Of a stretch of 64,000 bases of DNA, positions 48,259 through 57,034 are shown in pieces. The notes under the pieces were generated by a model that saw only the letters and a program-made list of their open reading frames with translations, did not search any database and was not told the DNA's origin. The DNA comes from NAT127 sp034717695 (GTDB taxonomy: Bacteria > Pseudomonadota > Gammaproteobacteria > Pseudomonadales > Porticoccaceae): the NCBI GenBank assembly GCA_034717695.1, contig JAYELS010000038.1:90407-154406 (forward strand), read 5' to 3'. Made by a program: the position numbers and the translations under genes. Position 1 is the first letter of the stretch; every line of letters begins with the position of its first letter.

Positions 48259-48386
48259 GCCAAGAGGGTACGGAGAGGGCATTGGCGACGGAGGAACTTG
48301 CCGCCAAATTGGCTTGCAAGTTAAATGGCTTGTGGAGTCCGCCCACCGACTGTGAGCGACCCCGGGCTCCGCGACCGGGCTTTAGC

Positions 48387-48407
48387 GTCAGACGTCAGAC
48401 GTCAGAC
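48387..48407 (-). repeat. Heptad tandem repeat GTCAGAC (inverted, three units)
   Basis: Three copies of GTCAGAC, the reverse complement of the yciK-side heptad, lie 8 bases beyond the end of convergent rluB. Read in the rluB direction they are GTCTGAC, so each gene is followed by sense-oriented repeats. Confidence 0.9.
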
Positions 48408-48414
48408 CAAAACC

Positions 48415-49233
48415 TCACTTCGGCCCCCGCGCCCTCAGCTTGCGCTCCTGCCGTTCCAGGCGGTGGCGCTCGTCGGGGGTGATGGACCAGTCCACGTCGG
48501 TGCGGAGGTTGACCAGCTTGCACAGCTTCTTGACCTCGGCGGGCTCGAGTTCCAGCCACTCGCCGCCGCGCACGAAGGAGGGAATCTCGACGCTGGCGTA
48601 GCGCACCCGCTTGAGGCGGCTGACCTCCACCCCTTGCGATTCCCACAGACGGCGCACCTCCCGGTTGCGGCCCTCGGCGATCACCACCGAGAACCAGCGG
48701 TTGGTGTTGCCCCCCTGCCCCACCTTGATCTTGAGAAACCGCGCCGGGCCATCCTCCAGGGTGACGCCTTCCAGGAGGCGCTTGATCATCTCTTCGTCCA
48801 CCACGCCGTGGACGCGGACGATGTACTCCCGCTCCACCTGGCTGGAGGGATGCATCAGGCGATTGGCCAGCTCGCCGTTGTTGGTGAACAGCAACAGGCC
48901 CGCGGTGTTGATGTCGAGGCGACCCACCATCACCCAGCGGCCGTTGTGCAGGCGCGGCAGGTGGGCAAACACGGTGGGGCGGCCCTCCGGGTCCTCGCGG
49001 CTGGAGACCTCTCCTTCGGGCTTGTTGTAGACGATCACCCGGATGCGCTCGCGGCGGTCGGGGATCTTCACCGGCCGGCCGTCCACCTTCACCTCGTCGC
49101 GGAATTCCACCCGGTCCCCGAGGGTCGCGGTCTTGCCGTTGACGGTGACGCGGCCCGCCTCTATCCAGCGCTCCAGTTCGCGGCGCGAGGCGAGGCCCGC
49201 CTGGGCCAGGACTTTCTGCAGTTTTTCACTCAT
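48415..49233 (-). CDS. rluB: 23S rRNA pseudouridine synthase RluB
   Basis: A 272-residue enzyme that makes pseudouridine 2605 of 23S rRNA. The N-terminal S4 domain is EKLQKVLAQAGLASRRELERWIEAGRVTVNGK, and the catalytic Asp is in VGRLDINTAGLLLFTNNGELANRLMHPS. EGRNREVRRLWESQGVEVSRLKRVRYASV is a family motif. It overlaps scpB by 8 bases. Confidence 0.95.
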   Translation of the reverse strand: MSEKLQKVLAQAGLASRRELERWIEAGRVTVNGKTATLGDRVEFRDEVKVDGRPVKIPDRRERIRVIVYNKPEGEVSSREDPEGRPTVFAHLPRLHNGRWVMVGRLDINTAGLLLFTNNGELANRLMHPSSQVEREYIVRVHGVVDEEMIKRLLEGVTLEDGPARFLKIKVGQGGNTNRWFSVVIAEGRNREVRRLWESQGVEVSRLKRVRYASVEIPSFVRGGEWLELEPAEVKKLCKLVNLRTDVDWSITPDERHRLERQERKLRARGPK

Positions 49234-49921
49234 CTTCGGGTTCGGACCTTCTGGCTAGGGGCAGGGTGACGACGTTGGAATTCTCGGCGGACGGCTGCCC
49301 GCCGTCGCCGTCGGTATCAGTATCGGTATCGGTATCGGCGACCTCATCGCCGGACCTGTCCTGGTCGGCGAGATCGAGGGTGACGTTGAATTCATCCAGG
49401 TCGCGGATCTCCCCCAGGGGCGGCAACTGTTCGAGACTCTTCAGGTTGAAGTAATCGAGAAACTGGCGGGTGGTGGCGTAGAGGGCGGGGCGGCCGGGCA
49501 CGTCCCGGTGGCCCACTACCCGCACCCACTCCCGCTCCATGAGGGTGCGGATCAGGTCGGAGCTGACGGCGACGCCGCGGATCTGCTCGATGTCGCCCCG
49601 GGTAATGGGCTGGCGGTAGGCGATCAGCGCCAGGGTCTCGAGCAGGGCGCGGGTGTATTTCTTGGGCTTTTCCTCCCACAGGCGGCCGACCCAGCGGGCC
49701 AGGTCCTGGCGCACCTGGAAGCGGTAGCCGCTGGCGGTCTGGCGCAGCTCGTAGCCCCGCTCCGCGCAGTCCTGCTCCAGCTCCCCCAGGGCGGCGAGGA
49801 TCTGGTCCCGCTCCGGGCGCTCGTGCTCCTCGAACAATTCCTCGATGCGTTGCACGGTGAGGGACTCGCCGGCGGCGAGCAGCGCCCCCTCGATGATGCG
49901 TTTCAGTGTGATGTTTTCCAT
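49226..49921 (-). CDS. scpB: Chromosome segregation/condensation protein ScpB
   Basis: A 231-residue winged-helix kleisin partner of SMC: LLAAGESLTVQRIEELFEE, GYRFQVRQDLARWVGRLWEEKPKKYTRALLETLALIAYRQPITRGDIEQIRGV and RPALYATTRQFLDYFNLKSLEQLPPLGEI. It differs from the core family by a C-terminal tail holding a DTDTDTDTDG stretch, coded by tandem 6-base repeats, which is likely disordered. Confidence 0.95.
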   Translation of the reverse strand: MENITLKRIIEGALLAAGESLTVQRIEELFEEHERPERDQILAALGELEQDCAERGYELRQTASGYRFQVRQDLARWVGRLWEEKPKKYTRALLETLALIAYRQPITRGDIEQIRGVAVSSDLIRTLMEREWVRVVGHRDVPGRPALYATTRQFLDYFNLKSLEQLPPLGEIRDLDEFNVTLDLADQDRSGDEVADTDTDTDTDGDGGQPSAENSNVVTLPLARRSEPEDE

Positions 49922-49929
49922 GGCGTCTC

Positions 49930-50799
49930 TCAGGCCGGGGCGTCCTCGGGGTCCACCGCCCGGGACTTGACGTGGATGGGGCCAAACGGCTCGTTCTGGA
50001 TCAGCTGCACCAGGGATTCCTTGATCAGCTCGAGGATCGCCAGGAAGGTCACCACCACCCCGGCCCGCCCCTCGGAGAGACGGAACAGGGACACGAAGGG
50101 CACGAACTGGCCGTGCTGGAGGCGGTCGAGCACCTGGCCCATGCGCTCCCGGGTGGACAGGGGTTCGAGCTGGACATGGTGGCTGCGGGTCATTTCGGCG
50201 CGCTTCATCACGTCGGCGAGGGCGAGGAGGATCTGGCGCAGGTCCACCTCGGGGTGGGGCCGCTGGCTCTCGATATCCGGGGCCCTCGCGCTCGCCAGAT
50301 GGAAATCCCGGTCCTGCCGGGGCAGGGTGTCGAGCTCCTCGGCGACGGCCTTGAAGCGCTCGTACTCCTGGAGGCGACGGATCAGTTCGGCGCGGGGGTC
50401 CTCCTCGTCGCCCTCTTCCTCCTTCTGGCGGGGCAGCAGCATCCGCGATTTGATCTCGGCGAGCATGGCGGCCATCAACAGGTACTCCGCCGCCAGCTCG
50501 AAGGCCATGGAATGCATCATCTCGATGTAGGCCATGTACTGGCGGGTGATCTCGGCGACGTTGATTTCGAGAATGTCGATGTTCTGGCGCTTGATCAGGT
50601 AAAGGAGCAGGTCGAGGGGCCCCTCGAAGGCCTCGAGAAAGACTTCCAGCGCCTCCGGCGGAATGTAAAGATCCTTCGGCAACTCCGTGATCTGCTTGCC
50701 ATTGACGATGGCAAAAGGCATCTCACCCTGGCTCGGGCGCTGGGGGGCATTGTCCCCCTGGGGTTCGTCCGCCCTGTCCATTGTGTCCGAGTTGACCAT
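49930..50799 (-). CDS. scpA: Segregation and condensation protein ScpA
   Basis: A 289-residue kleisin: FLEAFEGPLDLLLYLIKRQNIDILEINVAEITRQYMAYI and ELAAEYLLMAAMLAEIKSRMLLP are the N-terminal SMC-binding signatures, and VVTFLAILELIKESLVQLIQNEPFGPIHV the C-terminal winged helix. The start at 50799 is a choice among several in-frame Met codons with weak ribosome sites; 50781 is the alternative. It works with ScpB and SMC in chromosome condensation. Confidence 0.93.
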   Translation of the reverse strand: MVNSDTMDRADEPQGDNAPQRPSQGEMPFAIVNGKQITELPKDLYIPPEALEVFLEAFEGPLDLLLYLIKRQNIDILEINVAEITRQYMAYIEMMHSMAFELAAEYLLMAAMLAEIKSRMLLPRQKEEEGDEEDPRAELIRRLQEYERFKAVAEELDTLPRQDRDFHLASARAPDIESQRPHPEVDLRQILLALADVMKRAEMTRSHHVQLEPLSTRERMGQVLDRLQHGQFVPFVSLFRLSEGRAGVVVTFLAILELIKESLVQLIQNEPFGPIHVKSRAVDPEDAPA

Positions 50800-50896
50800 G
50801 CCGAAAGTCCGAGTGATAGCGCCATCGAGGCCGGGATTATAGCCCCAAACCACCGCCTGCCGTGGCATGCCGGCGATCTGGCGACCGGGGCGCCCG

Positions 50897-51523
50897 TCAG
50901 CCGGCGTCGAAGGGGGCGAAGTCCCCCACCCCCTGGCGCACCAGTACGGGCACATCGCCGGTGAGGTCGACGATGGTGGTGGGCTCGAGGCCGCAGTAGC
51001 CCCCGTCGACGATCACATCGACCCGCTTCTCCAGCAGGGTGCGGATGTCGTCCGGGTCGGTGAGGGGCAGCTCGTCCCCGGGGAGGATCAGGGTAACGCT
51101 CATCAGCGGCTCGCCGAGATCCGCCAACAGCGCCTGGGCGATGGGATTGGCGGGCACCCGCAGGCCGATGGTCTTGCGCTTGGGGTGCATCAGCCGGCGG
51201 GGCACTTCGGAGGTGGCCTCGAGGATGAAGGTGTAGGCCCCCGGGGTATTGGCCTTGAGCATCCGGAATACCTGGTTGTCCACCTTGGCGTAGGTGGCCA
51301 GTTCGCCGAGGTCGCGGCACATCAGGGTGAAGTTGTGGTGCTTGTCCAGGTGGCGGATCAGGCGAATGCGGTCCAGGGCCGACTTGTCCCCGAGGTGGCA
51401 GCCGATGGCGTAGGCGGAATCCGTGGGATAGACGATGACGCCGCCCTTGCGGACGATTTCCACCGCCTGGTGAACCAGGCGCTGCTGGGGATTATCGGGG
51501 TGGATATAGAAATGCTGGCTCAT
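50897..51523 (-). CDS. yciO: YciO, Sua5/YciO/YrdC-family protein
   Basis: A 208-residue protein nearly colinear with E. coli YciO: MSQHFYIHPDNPQQRLVHQAVEIVRKGGVIVYPTDSAYAIGC, HNFTLMCRDLGELATYAKVDN, RRLMHPKRKTIGLRVPANPIAQALL and VDVIVDGGYCGLEPTTIVDLT. The family makes or relates to threonylcarbamoyl-AMP for tRNA modification, although YciO itself is thought to have only weak activity. It lies upstream of scpA with about 100 bases between. Confidence 0.94.
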   Translation of the reverse strand: MSQHFYIHPDNPQQRLVHQAVEIVRKGGVIVYPTDSAYAIGCHLGDKSALDRIRLIRHLDKHHNFTLMCRDLGELATYAKVDNQVFRMLKANTPGAYTFILEATSEVPRRLMHPKRKTIGLRVPANPIAQALLADLGEPLMSVTLILPGDELPLTDPDDIRTLLEKRVDVIVDGGYCGLEPTTIVDLTGDVPVLVRQGVGDFAPFDAG

Positions 51524-51670
51524 GGCGCTGGACGTGACTGAACGTGGCGCAACTATACAGGGGAAGGGCGGCGCCGGTAACCGCTTTTGCGAAGGGCCCG
51601 AGGCCGGCTTGCGTTGTCTCGCGCTGGCCGACCCCCTAGAATGGCCCCTCGCCCCAGGACCCCGCCCCCC

Positions 51671-52408
51671 ATGTCCGATACCCCCGCCGAGACCCGGCCC
51701 GACAGCAAGCAGCCCCACAAGGCCGAAAACCTGCTGATCAACCTGCTGTTCAACATCATCGCCCCCACCCTGATCCTCACCAAGCTGAGCGGCGACGACC
51801 AGCTCGGCACCACCAACGCCATCCTGGTGGCCCTCGCCTTCCCCATCGGCTACGGCCTCAAGGACATGCTCGGGCGGGGCAAGGTCAACCTGTTCTCGGT
51901 GCTCGGGGTGTTCAGCGTGGCCATGACCGGGGGCATCAGCCTCCTCGGGCTCGACCCCAAGTATCTGGCCCTCAAGGAGGCGGCGGTGCCCGCCACCTTT
52001 GGCCTCGCCACCCTGGTGTCGATGAAGACGCCCTACCCCCTGGTGAAGACCTTCCTCTACAACGACGCCATCCTCGACATCGCCGCCATCGACCGGCGCC
52101 TCGCCGACAACGGCAACCGCCGCCCCTTCGAGCGGCGCCTGGCGATGGCCTCGCTGATGGTGGCGGGCTCCTTCTTTCTGTCCTCCGTGCTGAATTACCT
52201 GCTGGCGATCCTGATCGTCACCGCCATGCCCGGCACGGTGGAATATAACGAACAGCTGGGTAAAATGACCGCCCTGAGCTTCCCGGTGATCGCCCTGCCC
52301 GCCACCCTGGTGATGGTGGGAGCGATGATCTACCTGTTCACCGGCATCACCCGGCTCACCGGCCTCGACCTCGAACATATCGTCAAACACCGTCACAAGG
52401 ACAACTGA
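51671..52408 (+). CDS. VC0807-like membrane protein
   Basis: A 245-residue protein with about six transmembrane helices, resembling the VC0807 family: FNIIAPTLILTKLSG, VALAFPIGYGLKDMLGRGKVNLFSVLGVFSVAMTGGISLLGLDPKYLALKEAAVPATFGLATLVSMKTPYPLVKTFLYND, and NYLLAILIV-TAMPGTVEYNEQLGKMT. Function unknown. Two bases separate its stop from the YciI-like gene. Confidence 0.85.
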   Translation: MSDTPAETRPDSKQPHKAENLLINLLFNIIAPTLILTKLSGDDQLGTTNAILVALAFPIGYGLKDMLGRGKVNLFSVLGVFSVAMTGGISLLGLDPKYLALKEAAVPATFGLATLVSMKTPYPLVKTFLYNDAILDIAAIDRRLADNGNRRPFERRLAMASLMVAGSFFLSSVLNYLLAILIVTAMPGTVEYNEQLGKMTALSFPVIALPATLVMVGAMIYLFTGITRLTGLDLEHIVKHRHKDN

Positions 52409-52410
52409 AC

Positions 52411-52710
52411 ATGTGGTACGCCATCATCGCCAGCGACGCCCCGGGCACCCTGGAAAAGCGCCTCGCCGCCCGGCCCGACCATCTCGCCCGACTCGTGGCG
52501 CTGAAGGATGAAGGCCGGCTGTTCGTCGCCGGCCCCCACCCCGCCATCGACAGCGAGGATCCGGGTGCCGCCGGTTTCACCGGCAGCCTGGTGATCGCCC
52601 GCTTCGACAGCCTCGACGACGCCCGGGCCTGGGCCGACGCGGACCCGTATCTGCTGGCCGGCGTCTACGGGGATGTGATCGTCAAGCCCTTCAAGATCGT
52701 GCTGCCCTGA
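52411..52710 (+). CDS. YciI family protein
   Basis: A 99-residue protein, MWYAIIASDAPGTLEKRLAARPDHLARLVALKDEGRLFVAGPHPA, with the His-Asp pair of the YciI fold (PDHLARL and GPHPA) and FDSLDDARAWADADPYLLAGVYGDVIVKPFKI. YciI proteins are small ferredoxin-like barrels of uncertain enzymatic role. It is the second gene of a plus-strand group. Confidence 0.92.
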   Translation: MWYAIIASDAPGTLEKRLAARPDHLARLVALKDEGRLFVAGPHPAIDSEDPGAAGFTGSLVIARFDSLDDARAWADADPYLLAGVYGDVIVKPFKIVLP

Positions 52711-52747
52711 TCATCGCCCACCACGCCATCCACAAGGTTCGCCCACC

Positions 52748-53272
52748 ATGCGCAACGCACTGCTCGCCATCCTCCTGCTCACCGCCCCGGCCATGGCCCA
52801 GGAGATCGACGGGGAGGCCCCCGCGGTGAACGCCCCCCCGGCCGCGGAAATCCGCAGCGACTACCAGCGCGCCCAGGCCAATGTCGCCCCCCGCGCCACC
52901 CCCTCGGGGCCCCAGGCGGAGAACCGCGCGCTGAAGGCGCAACTGGCGGAGCTGACCGCCGCCCACGCCGCCCTCGAAAAGCAATACGCCGAGGACAAGG
53001 CGGCCCTCGACGCCCTGCGCACCGAGCTGTCCAACGTCGAAAAGCTCTCCAACAACGCCGTCGCCCTGCAGGAGCAGAACGAGGAACTCATCAAGCGCAA
53101 CCGCATGCTGCAAAGTGAGATCGACGTGCTCACCGCGAGCCGCGACCAGCTGCAGGGCGACAACCGCCAGCGCTGGTTCATGTTCGGCGGCCTCGCGGTG
53201 TTCCTCGGCGCCCTGCTGGCGGTATTGCTGCCGCGCTTGAAGCCCCGCCGCCGCTATTCCGAGTGGGCCTGA
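52748..53272 (+). CDS. YgiM-like coiled-coil membrane protein lacking an SH3 domain
   Basis: A 174-residue protein with a signal peptide (MRNALLAILLLTAPAMAQ), a long heptad-rich coiled coil (about residues 55-140, LKAQLAELTAAHAALEKQYAEDKAALDALRTEL) and a C-terminal transmembrane helix followed by RLKPRRRYSEWA. This matches the C-terminal half of TIGR04211-type SH3 and anchor proteins such as YgiM, but the N-terminal SH3b domain is missing. It may be a shortened paralogue or a specialised anchor. Confidence 0.7.
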   Translation: MRNALLAILLLTAPAMAQEIDGEAPAVNAPPAAEIRSDYQRAQANVAPRATPSGPQAENRALKAQLAELTAAHAALEKQYAEDKAALDALRTELSNVEKLSNNAVALQEQNEELIKRNRMLQSEIDVLTASRDQLQGDNRQRWFMFGGLAVFLGALLAVLLPRLKPRRRYSEWA

Positions 53273-53273
53273 C

Positions 53274-53855
53274 GTGGTCGCCCGCGCCCTCGCGACCCTC
53301 GCCGCGCTGCTGCTGAGCGCCGCCACCCTCGCCGCCGGCCCGGCGCCGGTGCGGGTGGCCCTCACCACCGACCTCGGCGACATCCACCTGGAGCTCTACC
53401 CCGACAAGGCGCCGCGGACGGTGGAGAACTTCGTCGGCTACGTCAACCGCTACTTCTACGACGGCATGATCTTCCACCGGGTGATCAAGGGCTTCGTGAT
53501 CCAGAGCGGTGGCCACGGCTACGACCTGAGCCTCAAGGAGCCCGGGGAGCCCATCGTCAACGAATCCGCCAACGGCCTGCGCAACCGCCGGGGCACCATC
53601 GCCATGGCCCGCCACACCGACCCGGACAGCGCCCGGGCCCAGTTCTTCATCAACCTCGCCGACAACCCCAGCCTCGACCCCAGGGGCGACCAGCCCGGCT
53701 ACACCGTGTTCGGCAAGGTGGTGGAGGGCATGGGGGTGGTGGACGCCATCGGCCGGCGCCGCACCCGCGCCCTCGACAAGTTCGAGGATTTGCCGGTGGA
53801 ACCGGTGCAGATCCTGAAGGCCCGGGTGATCCCGGCGGAGGCCTCGGCGCCGTGA
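53274..53855 (+). CDS. Periplasmic cyclophilin-type peptidyl-prolyl isomerase
   Basis: A 193-residue cyclophilin with an N-terminal signal (ALATLAALLLSAATLAAG). The catalytic Arg is in MIFHRVIKGFVIQSGGHGYD, with GTIAMARHTDPDSARAQFFINL and GYTVFGKVVEGMGVVDAI. It speeds cis-trans proline isomerisation in exported proteins. The start is GTG, one base after the preceding stop. Confidence 0.93.
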   Translation: MVARALATLAALLLSAATLAAGPAPVRVALTTDLGDIHLELYPDKAPRTVENFVGYVNRYFYDGMIFHRVIKGFVIQSGGHGYDLSLKEPGEPIVNESANGLRNRRGTIAMARHTDPDSARAQFFINLADNPSLDPRGDQPGYTVFGKVVEGMGVVDAIGRRRTRALDKFEDLPVEPVQILKARVIPAEASAP

Positions 53856-54601
53856 TAGCCCTCAGCGTGAACCTCAACAAGATCGCCCTGATCCGCAATT
53901 CCCGGGAGGGCAACTACCCCTCGGTGGTGGCCTTCGGGGAGACCTGCATCGCCGCCGGCTGCGACGGCCTCACCGTGCACCCGCGCCCGGACCAGCGCCA
54001 TATCCGCCCCGGGGATGTGCGCGACCTGGCATCGCTCCTGCGCCACCACCCCGATCTCGAATTCAATATCGAGGGCAATCCCTTCGCCCCCGCCCGGGGC
54101 GGCTATCCGGGGCTCCTCGCCCTGGTGGCGGAAACCCGGCCCCAGCAGTGCACCCTGGTGCCGGACAGCGACGATCAACTCACCTCCGACCACGGCTTCG
54201 ATCTGACCCGCAGCGCAGAGGCACTCAAGCCGATCATCGCCCAGCTCCACGACCTGGGGGTGCGGGTGAGCCTCTTCATGGACCCGGACCGGGACCAGAT
54301 CGCCCGCGCCCGGGACCTCGGCGTCGAGCGGATCGAGCTCTACACCGGCCCCTACGCCGCCGCCTGGGGCCGGCCCGACGAGCTGGAGCCGCTGTTCACC
54401 CGCTACCGGGACGCGGCCCGCTTCGCCACCGACATCGGCCTTGGCGTCAACGCCGGCCACGACCTCAACCTCGACAACCTGGGCCGCTTTGCCAGGGTGC
54501 CGGGCCTGCTCGAAGTCTCCATCGGCCACGCCCTCACCGTCGACGCCCTGCGCATGGGCATGGCCGGCGCGGTGCGGGCCTACAAGGCGCTGCTGGCCTG
54601 A
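53852..54601 (+). CDS. pdxJ: Pyridoxine 5'-phosphate synthase
   Basis: A 249-residue TIM-barrel enzyme that makes PNP from 3-amino-2-oxopropyl phosphate and deoxyxylulose 5-phosphate. It shows LSVNLNKIALIRNSREGNYPSVV, GCDGLTVHPRPDQRHIRPGDV, LEFNIEGNP, RIELYTGPYA and LGVNAGHDLNLDNLG. The GTG start overlaps the cyclophilin stop. In many relatives it follows recO; here it does not. Confidence 0.95.
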   Translation: MIALSVNLNKIALIRNSREGNYPSVVAFGETCIAAGCDGLTVHPRPDQRHIRPGDVRDLASLLRHHPDLEFNIEGNPFAPARGGYPGLLALVAETRPQQCTLVPDSDDQLTSDHGFDLTRSAEALKPIIAQLHDLGVRVSLFMDPDRDQIARARDLGVERIELYTGPYAAAWGRPDELEPLFTRYRDAARFATDIGLGVNAGHDLNLDNLGRFARVPGLLEVSIGHALTVDALRMGMAGAVRAYKALLA

Positions 54602-54606
54602 ACCCC

Positions 54607-55488
54607 ATGCCCCCGGCCCTCAATGTCCTCGGTTGTGGCCGCCTGGGCACCACCCTCCCTCGCCTGCTGGCGGATGCCGGCAGCGTCCGCCTGGCGGGGC
54701 TTTTCAGCCGCCAGGAGGCCAACGCCGAGAACGCCCGGGAGTTTGTCGGCGCCGGCCGGGTCGCCGCCACCCTCGCCGATTTGCCCGACGCCGATCTCTG
54801 GCTGCTGGCGGTGCCCGACGGCGCCATTGCCGGAGTGGCCGGGCAATTGGCCGGGCTCGACAGGGACTGGCGGGGCGTCACCGTCTTTCACTGCAGTGGC
54901 CTTCACGGCAGCGCTCTGCTCGCTCCCCTGGCCGCCCGGGGGGCCCACACCGCCAGCCTGCACCCCGCCCACAGCTTCGGCGACCGGCAAAAGTCCCTGG
55001 AAACCTTTGCCGGCAGCGTCTGCACCCTGGAGGGGGACCCCGGGGCCAGGGCCCTGCTCGGCGGGATATTTTCGCCCCTCGGGGTGCGAATACTCCCTAT
55101 CGAGGCCAGCGCCAAACCCCTCTACCACGCCGCCACCGCGGTCGCCTCCAATTACCTGGTGAGCCTGGTGGCAACGGCCCTCGCCATGTTGGAAAAAGCT
55201 GGCATGGCGGACGCGGATGCCCGGGCCCTGCTGGCCCCACTGGTCACCCAGACCGCCGCCAACGTCCTCGCCCTGGGCCCGGAGGCGGCGCTGACCGGCC
55301 CCATCGCCCGGGGCGATGGCGATACCGTGGCCCGGCACCTGGCGGCCATCGCCGACCGCTGCCCCGAGTACCTGCCGCTCTACCGCGCCCTCGGGCTGCT
55401 CACCGCGGACATCGCCGAACCCGGCCGCCCGCCCGGGGACGACGCCATCGCCCATGTCCGCGCCCTGCTGGCGCCCCGGGAGTCCTGA
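54607..55488 (+). CDS. Rossmann-like and DUF2520 protein
   Basis: A 293-residue protein with an N-terminal NADP-type Rossmann fold (LNVLGCGRLGTTLPRLLADAG) and a C-terminal DUF2520 helical domain that contains SLHPAHSFGD and KPLYHAATAVASNYLVSLVATALAML. It resembles the 6-phosphogluconate dehydrogenase-like reductases; the substrate is unknown. Confidence 0.87.
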   Translation: MPPALNVLGCGRLGTTLPRLLADAGSVRLAGLFSRQEANAENAREFVGAGRVAATLADLPDADLWLLAVPDGAIAGVAGQLAGLDRDWRGVTVFHCSGLHGSALLAPLAARGAHTASLHPAHSFGDRQKSLETFAGSVCTLEGDPGARALLGGIFSPLGVRILPIEASAKPLYHAATAVASNYLVSLVATALAMLEKAGMADADARALLAPLVTQTAANVLALGPEAALTGPIARGDGDTVARHLAAIADRCPEYLPLYRALGLLTADIAEPGRPPGDDAIAHVRALLAPRES

Positions 55489-55614
55489 ACACCGTTCTCC
55501 GCCCCGACACCCGCACTGCGGGGCGCGAGGCAAAAGGTGTATCCTTCGCGCCATCGACCGTTGCAGCGCCGCAACCCTCGCCCCCGCCGCCCCACCCCAG
55601 CACAGGAAAACACC

Positions 55615-57018
55615 ATGGCCGACCGCCATCCCAAGCTGTCCACCGAACAGAAAGCCCTCGAAATCAACCTCGACGAACAAAAGTACGGCACCATCGTCGA
55701 GATCGGCGCCGGCCAGGAAGTGGCCCGCCAGTTCTTCAGCGCCGGCGCCGCCGCAGGCACCATCGCCAAGACCTCCTCCGCCTACGACATGCAGATCAGC
55801 GACGCCATCTACGGCAAGACGGATCGCTACGTGAGCCTCGAACGGGTGCGGCAGATGATGGACCACGAGTACGACCTGCTCATCGAGCGCCTCGCCGAGC
55901 GCCGCTCCCGCAACACCACCTACTTCACCTACGCCGCCACCGTCACCGCCAAGAGCTACAAGCAGACCAGCGAATGCCACGGCTGGCTCGGCCTCAAGTT
56001 GCAGATGTACCCCGGCGCGCCGGCCAGCGAAATCGTGCTCCACGTGCGCATGATGGACGACACCAACAAGCTGCAATCCGAGGCCCTCGGCATCCTCGGC
56101 GTCAACCTGATCCACGGCGCCTTCTACTCGCCCCTGAAGCCCAAGGCGCTGATCGAGGGGCTGCTGGACAACCTCGATTCCGACCGCATCGAGGTGGACC
56201 TGATCAACTTCTCAGGCCCCTATTTCGAGGAGGTGGACAACCGCCTGATGAACCTCCACCTGGTGCGCAGCTGGTGCTGCCGGGCAGTGATGTTCGACGC
56301 CGACAACAACCCGGTGGTGCCCGCCACGGAACTGCGCAAGAAAAACACCCTGGTACTGCGGGGCTCCTTCCGCCCCCCCACCAAGGTGCACGTGGACATG
56401 ATGGAGGGTGCCTTGCGCCAGTTCATCGAAGCGGAGGGCATCAGCCGGGAGAACGTCACCGCCCTTGCCGAGATCACCATGGCGGACCTGGCGGCGGACA
56501 AGGACAGGGCGGAGGAGGAATTCCTCACCCGGGTGGACCTGCTCACCGCCCTCGGCTACAACGTGCTGGTGTCGGATTACCTGCGGTTTTTCCGCCTGCG
56601 CTCGTGGATTCGCCGCTACACCCACAACACCATCGGCATCGTGCTCAGCGTGCTGGACTTCAATCAGCTGTTCGATCCGCGCTTCTACGAGGGCCTGGAG
56701 GGGGGCATCCTCGAAGCCATGGGCAAGCTGTTTTCCGACAACACCCATGTCTACGTCTACCCGGCCAAGGTGGGGGATACCCTGCGCTCCCTGGAGAACG
56801 TCGAGGTGCCCGCCGACCTGACTTACCTGCTCAAGCACCTGGTGGCCAACAACGCCATGGTGCCCGCCAAGTACTACCGGGAGGAGCACCTCCACATCGT
56901 CCCCGGGGAGGTGCTGAAGCTGATCGTCAGCGGCAAGCCCGGCTGGGAGGAGAGCGTGCCGGACGTGGTGGCAGAGGCCATCAAGGCGCGCACCGCCCGC
57001 GCCGGCGCCCCCCGCTGA
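55615..57018 (+). CDS. Unrecognised 467-residue conserved-looking protein
   Basis: No family was recognised. The protein is soluble, acidic and lacks a signal peptide or transmembrane helix. Its N-terminal part reads YGTIVEIGAGQEVARQFFSAGAAAGTIAKTSSAYDMQISDAIYGKTDRYVS, with a glycine-rich segment but no standard nucleotide motif, and ITMADLAADKDRAEEEFLTRVDLLTALGYNVLVSDYLRFFRLRSWIRRYT lies in the C-terminal half. It is probably real: the frame is well supported by codon use and by length. It is followed by a convergent phosphotransferase. Confidence 0.8.
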   Translation: MADRHPKLSTEQKALEINLDEQKYGTIVEIGAGQEVARQFFSAGAAAGTIAKTSSAYDMQISDAIYGKTDRYVSLERVRQMMDHEYDLLIERLAERRSRNTTYFTYAATVTAKSYKQTSECHGWLGLKLQMYPGAPASEIVLHVRMMDDTNKLQSEALGILGVNLIHGAFYSPLKPKALIEGLLDNLDSDRIEVDLINFSGPYFEEVDNRLMNLHLVRSWCCRAVMFDADNNPVVPATELRKKNTLVLRGSFRPPTKVHVDMMEGALRQFIEAEGISRENVTALAEITMADLAADKDRAEEEFLTRVDLLTALGYNVLVSDYLRFFRLRSWIRRYTHNTIGIVLSVLDFNQLFDPRFYEGLEGGILEAMGKLFSDNTHVYVYPAKVGDTLRSLENVEVPADLTYLLKHLVANNAMVPAKYYREEHLHIVPGEVLKLIVSGKPGWEESVPDVVAEAIKARTARAGAPR

Positions 57019-57034
57019 CGGGGAGCGTCGCCAA

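Noticed and set aside
48224..48407. CRISPR-like array
   Set aside because: The units are 7 bp with no spacers and no cas genes; they are tandem heptads.
49311..49345. Tandem 6-base repeat in scpB as a regulatory or recombination site
   Set aside because: It is in frame and codes for a DT-rich tail; simple slippage in a disordered region explains it.
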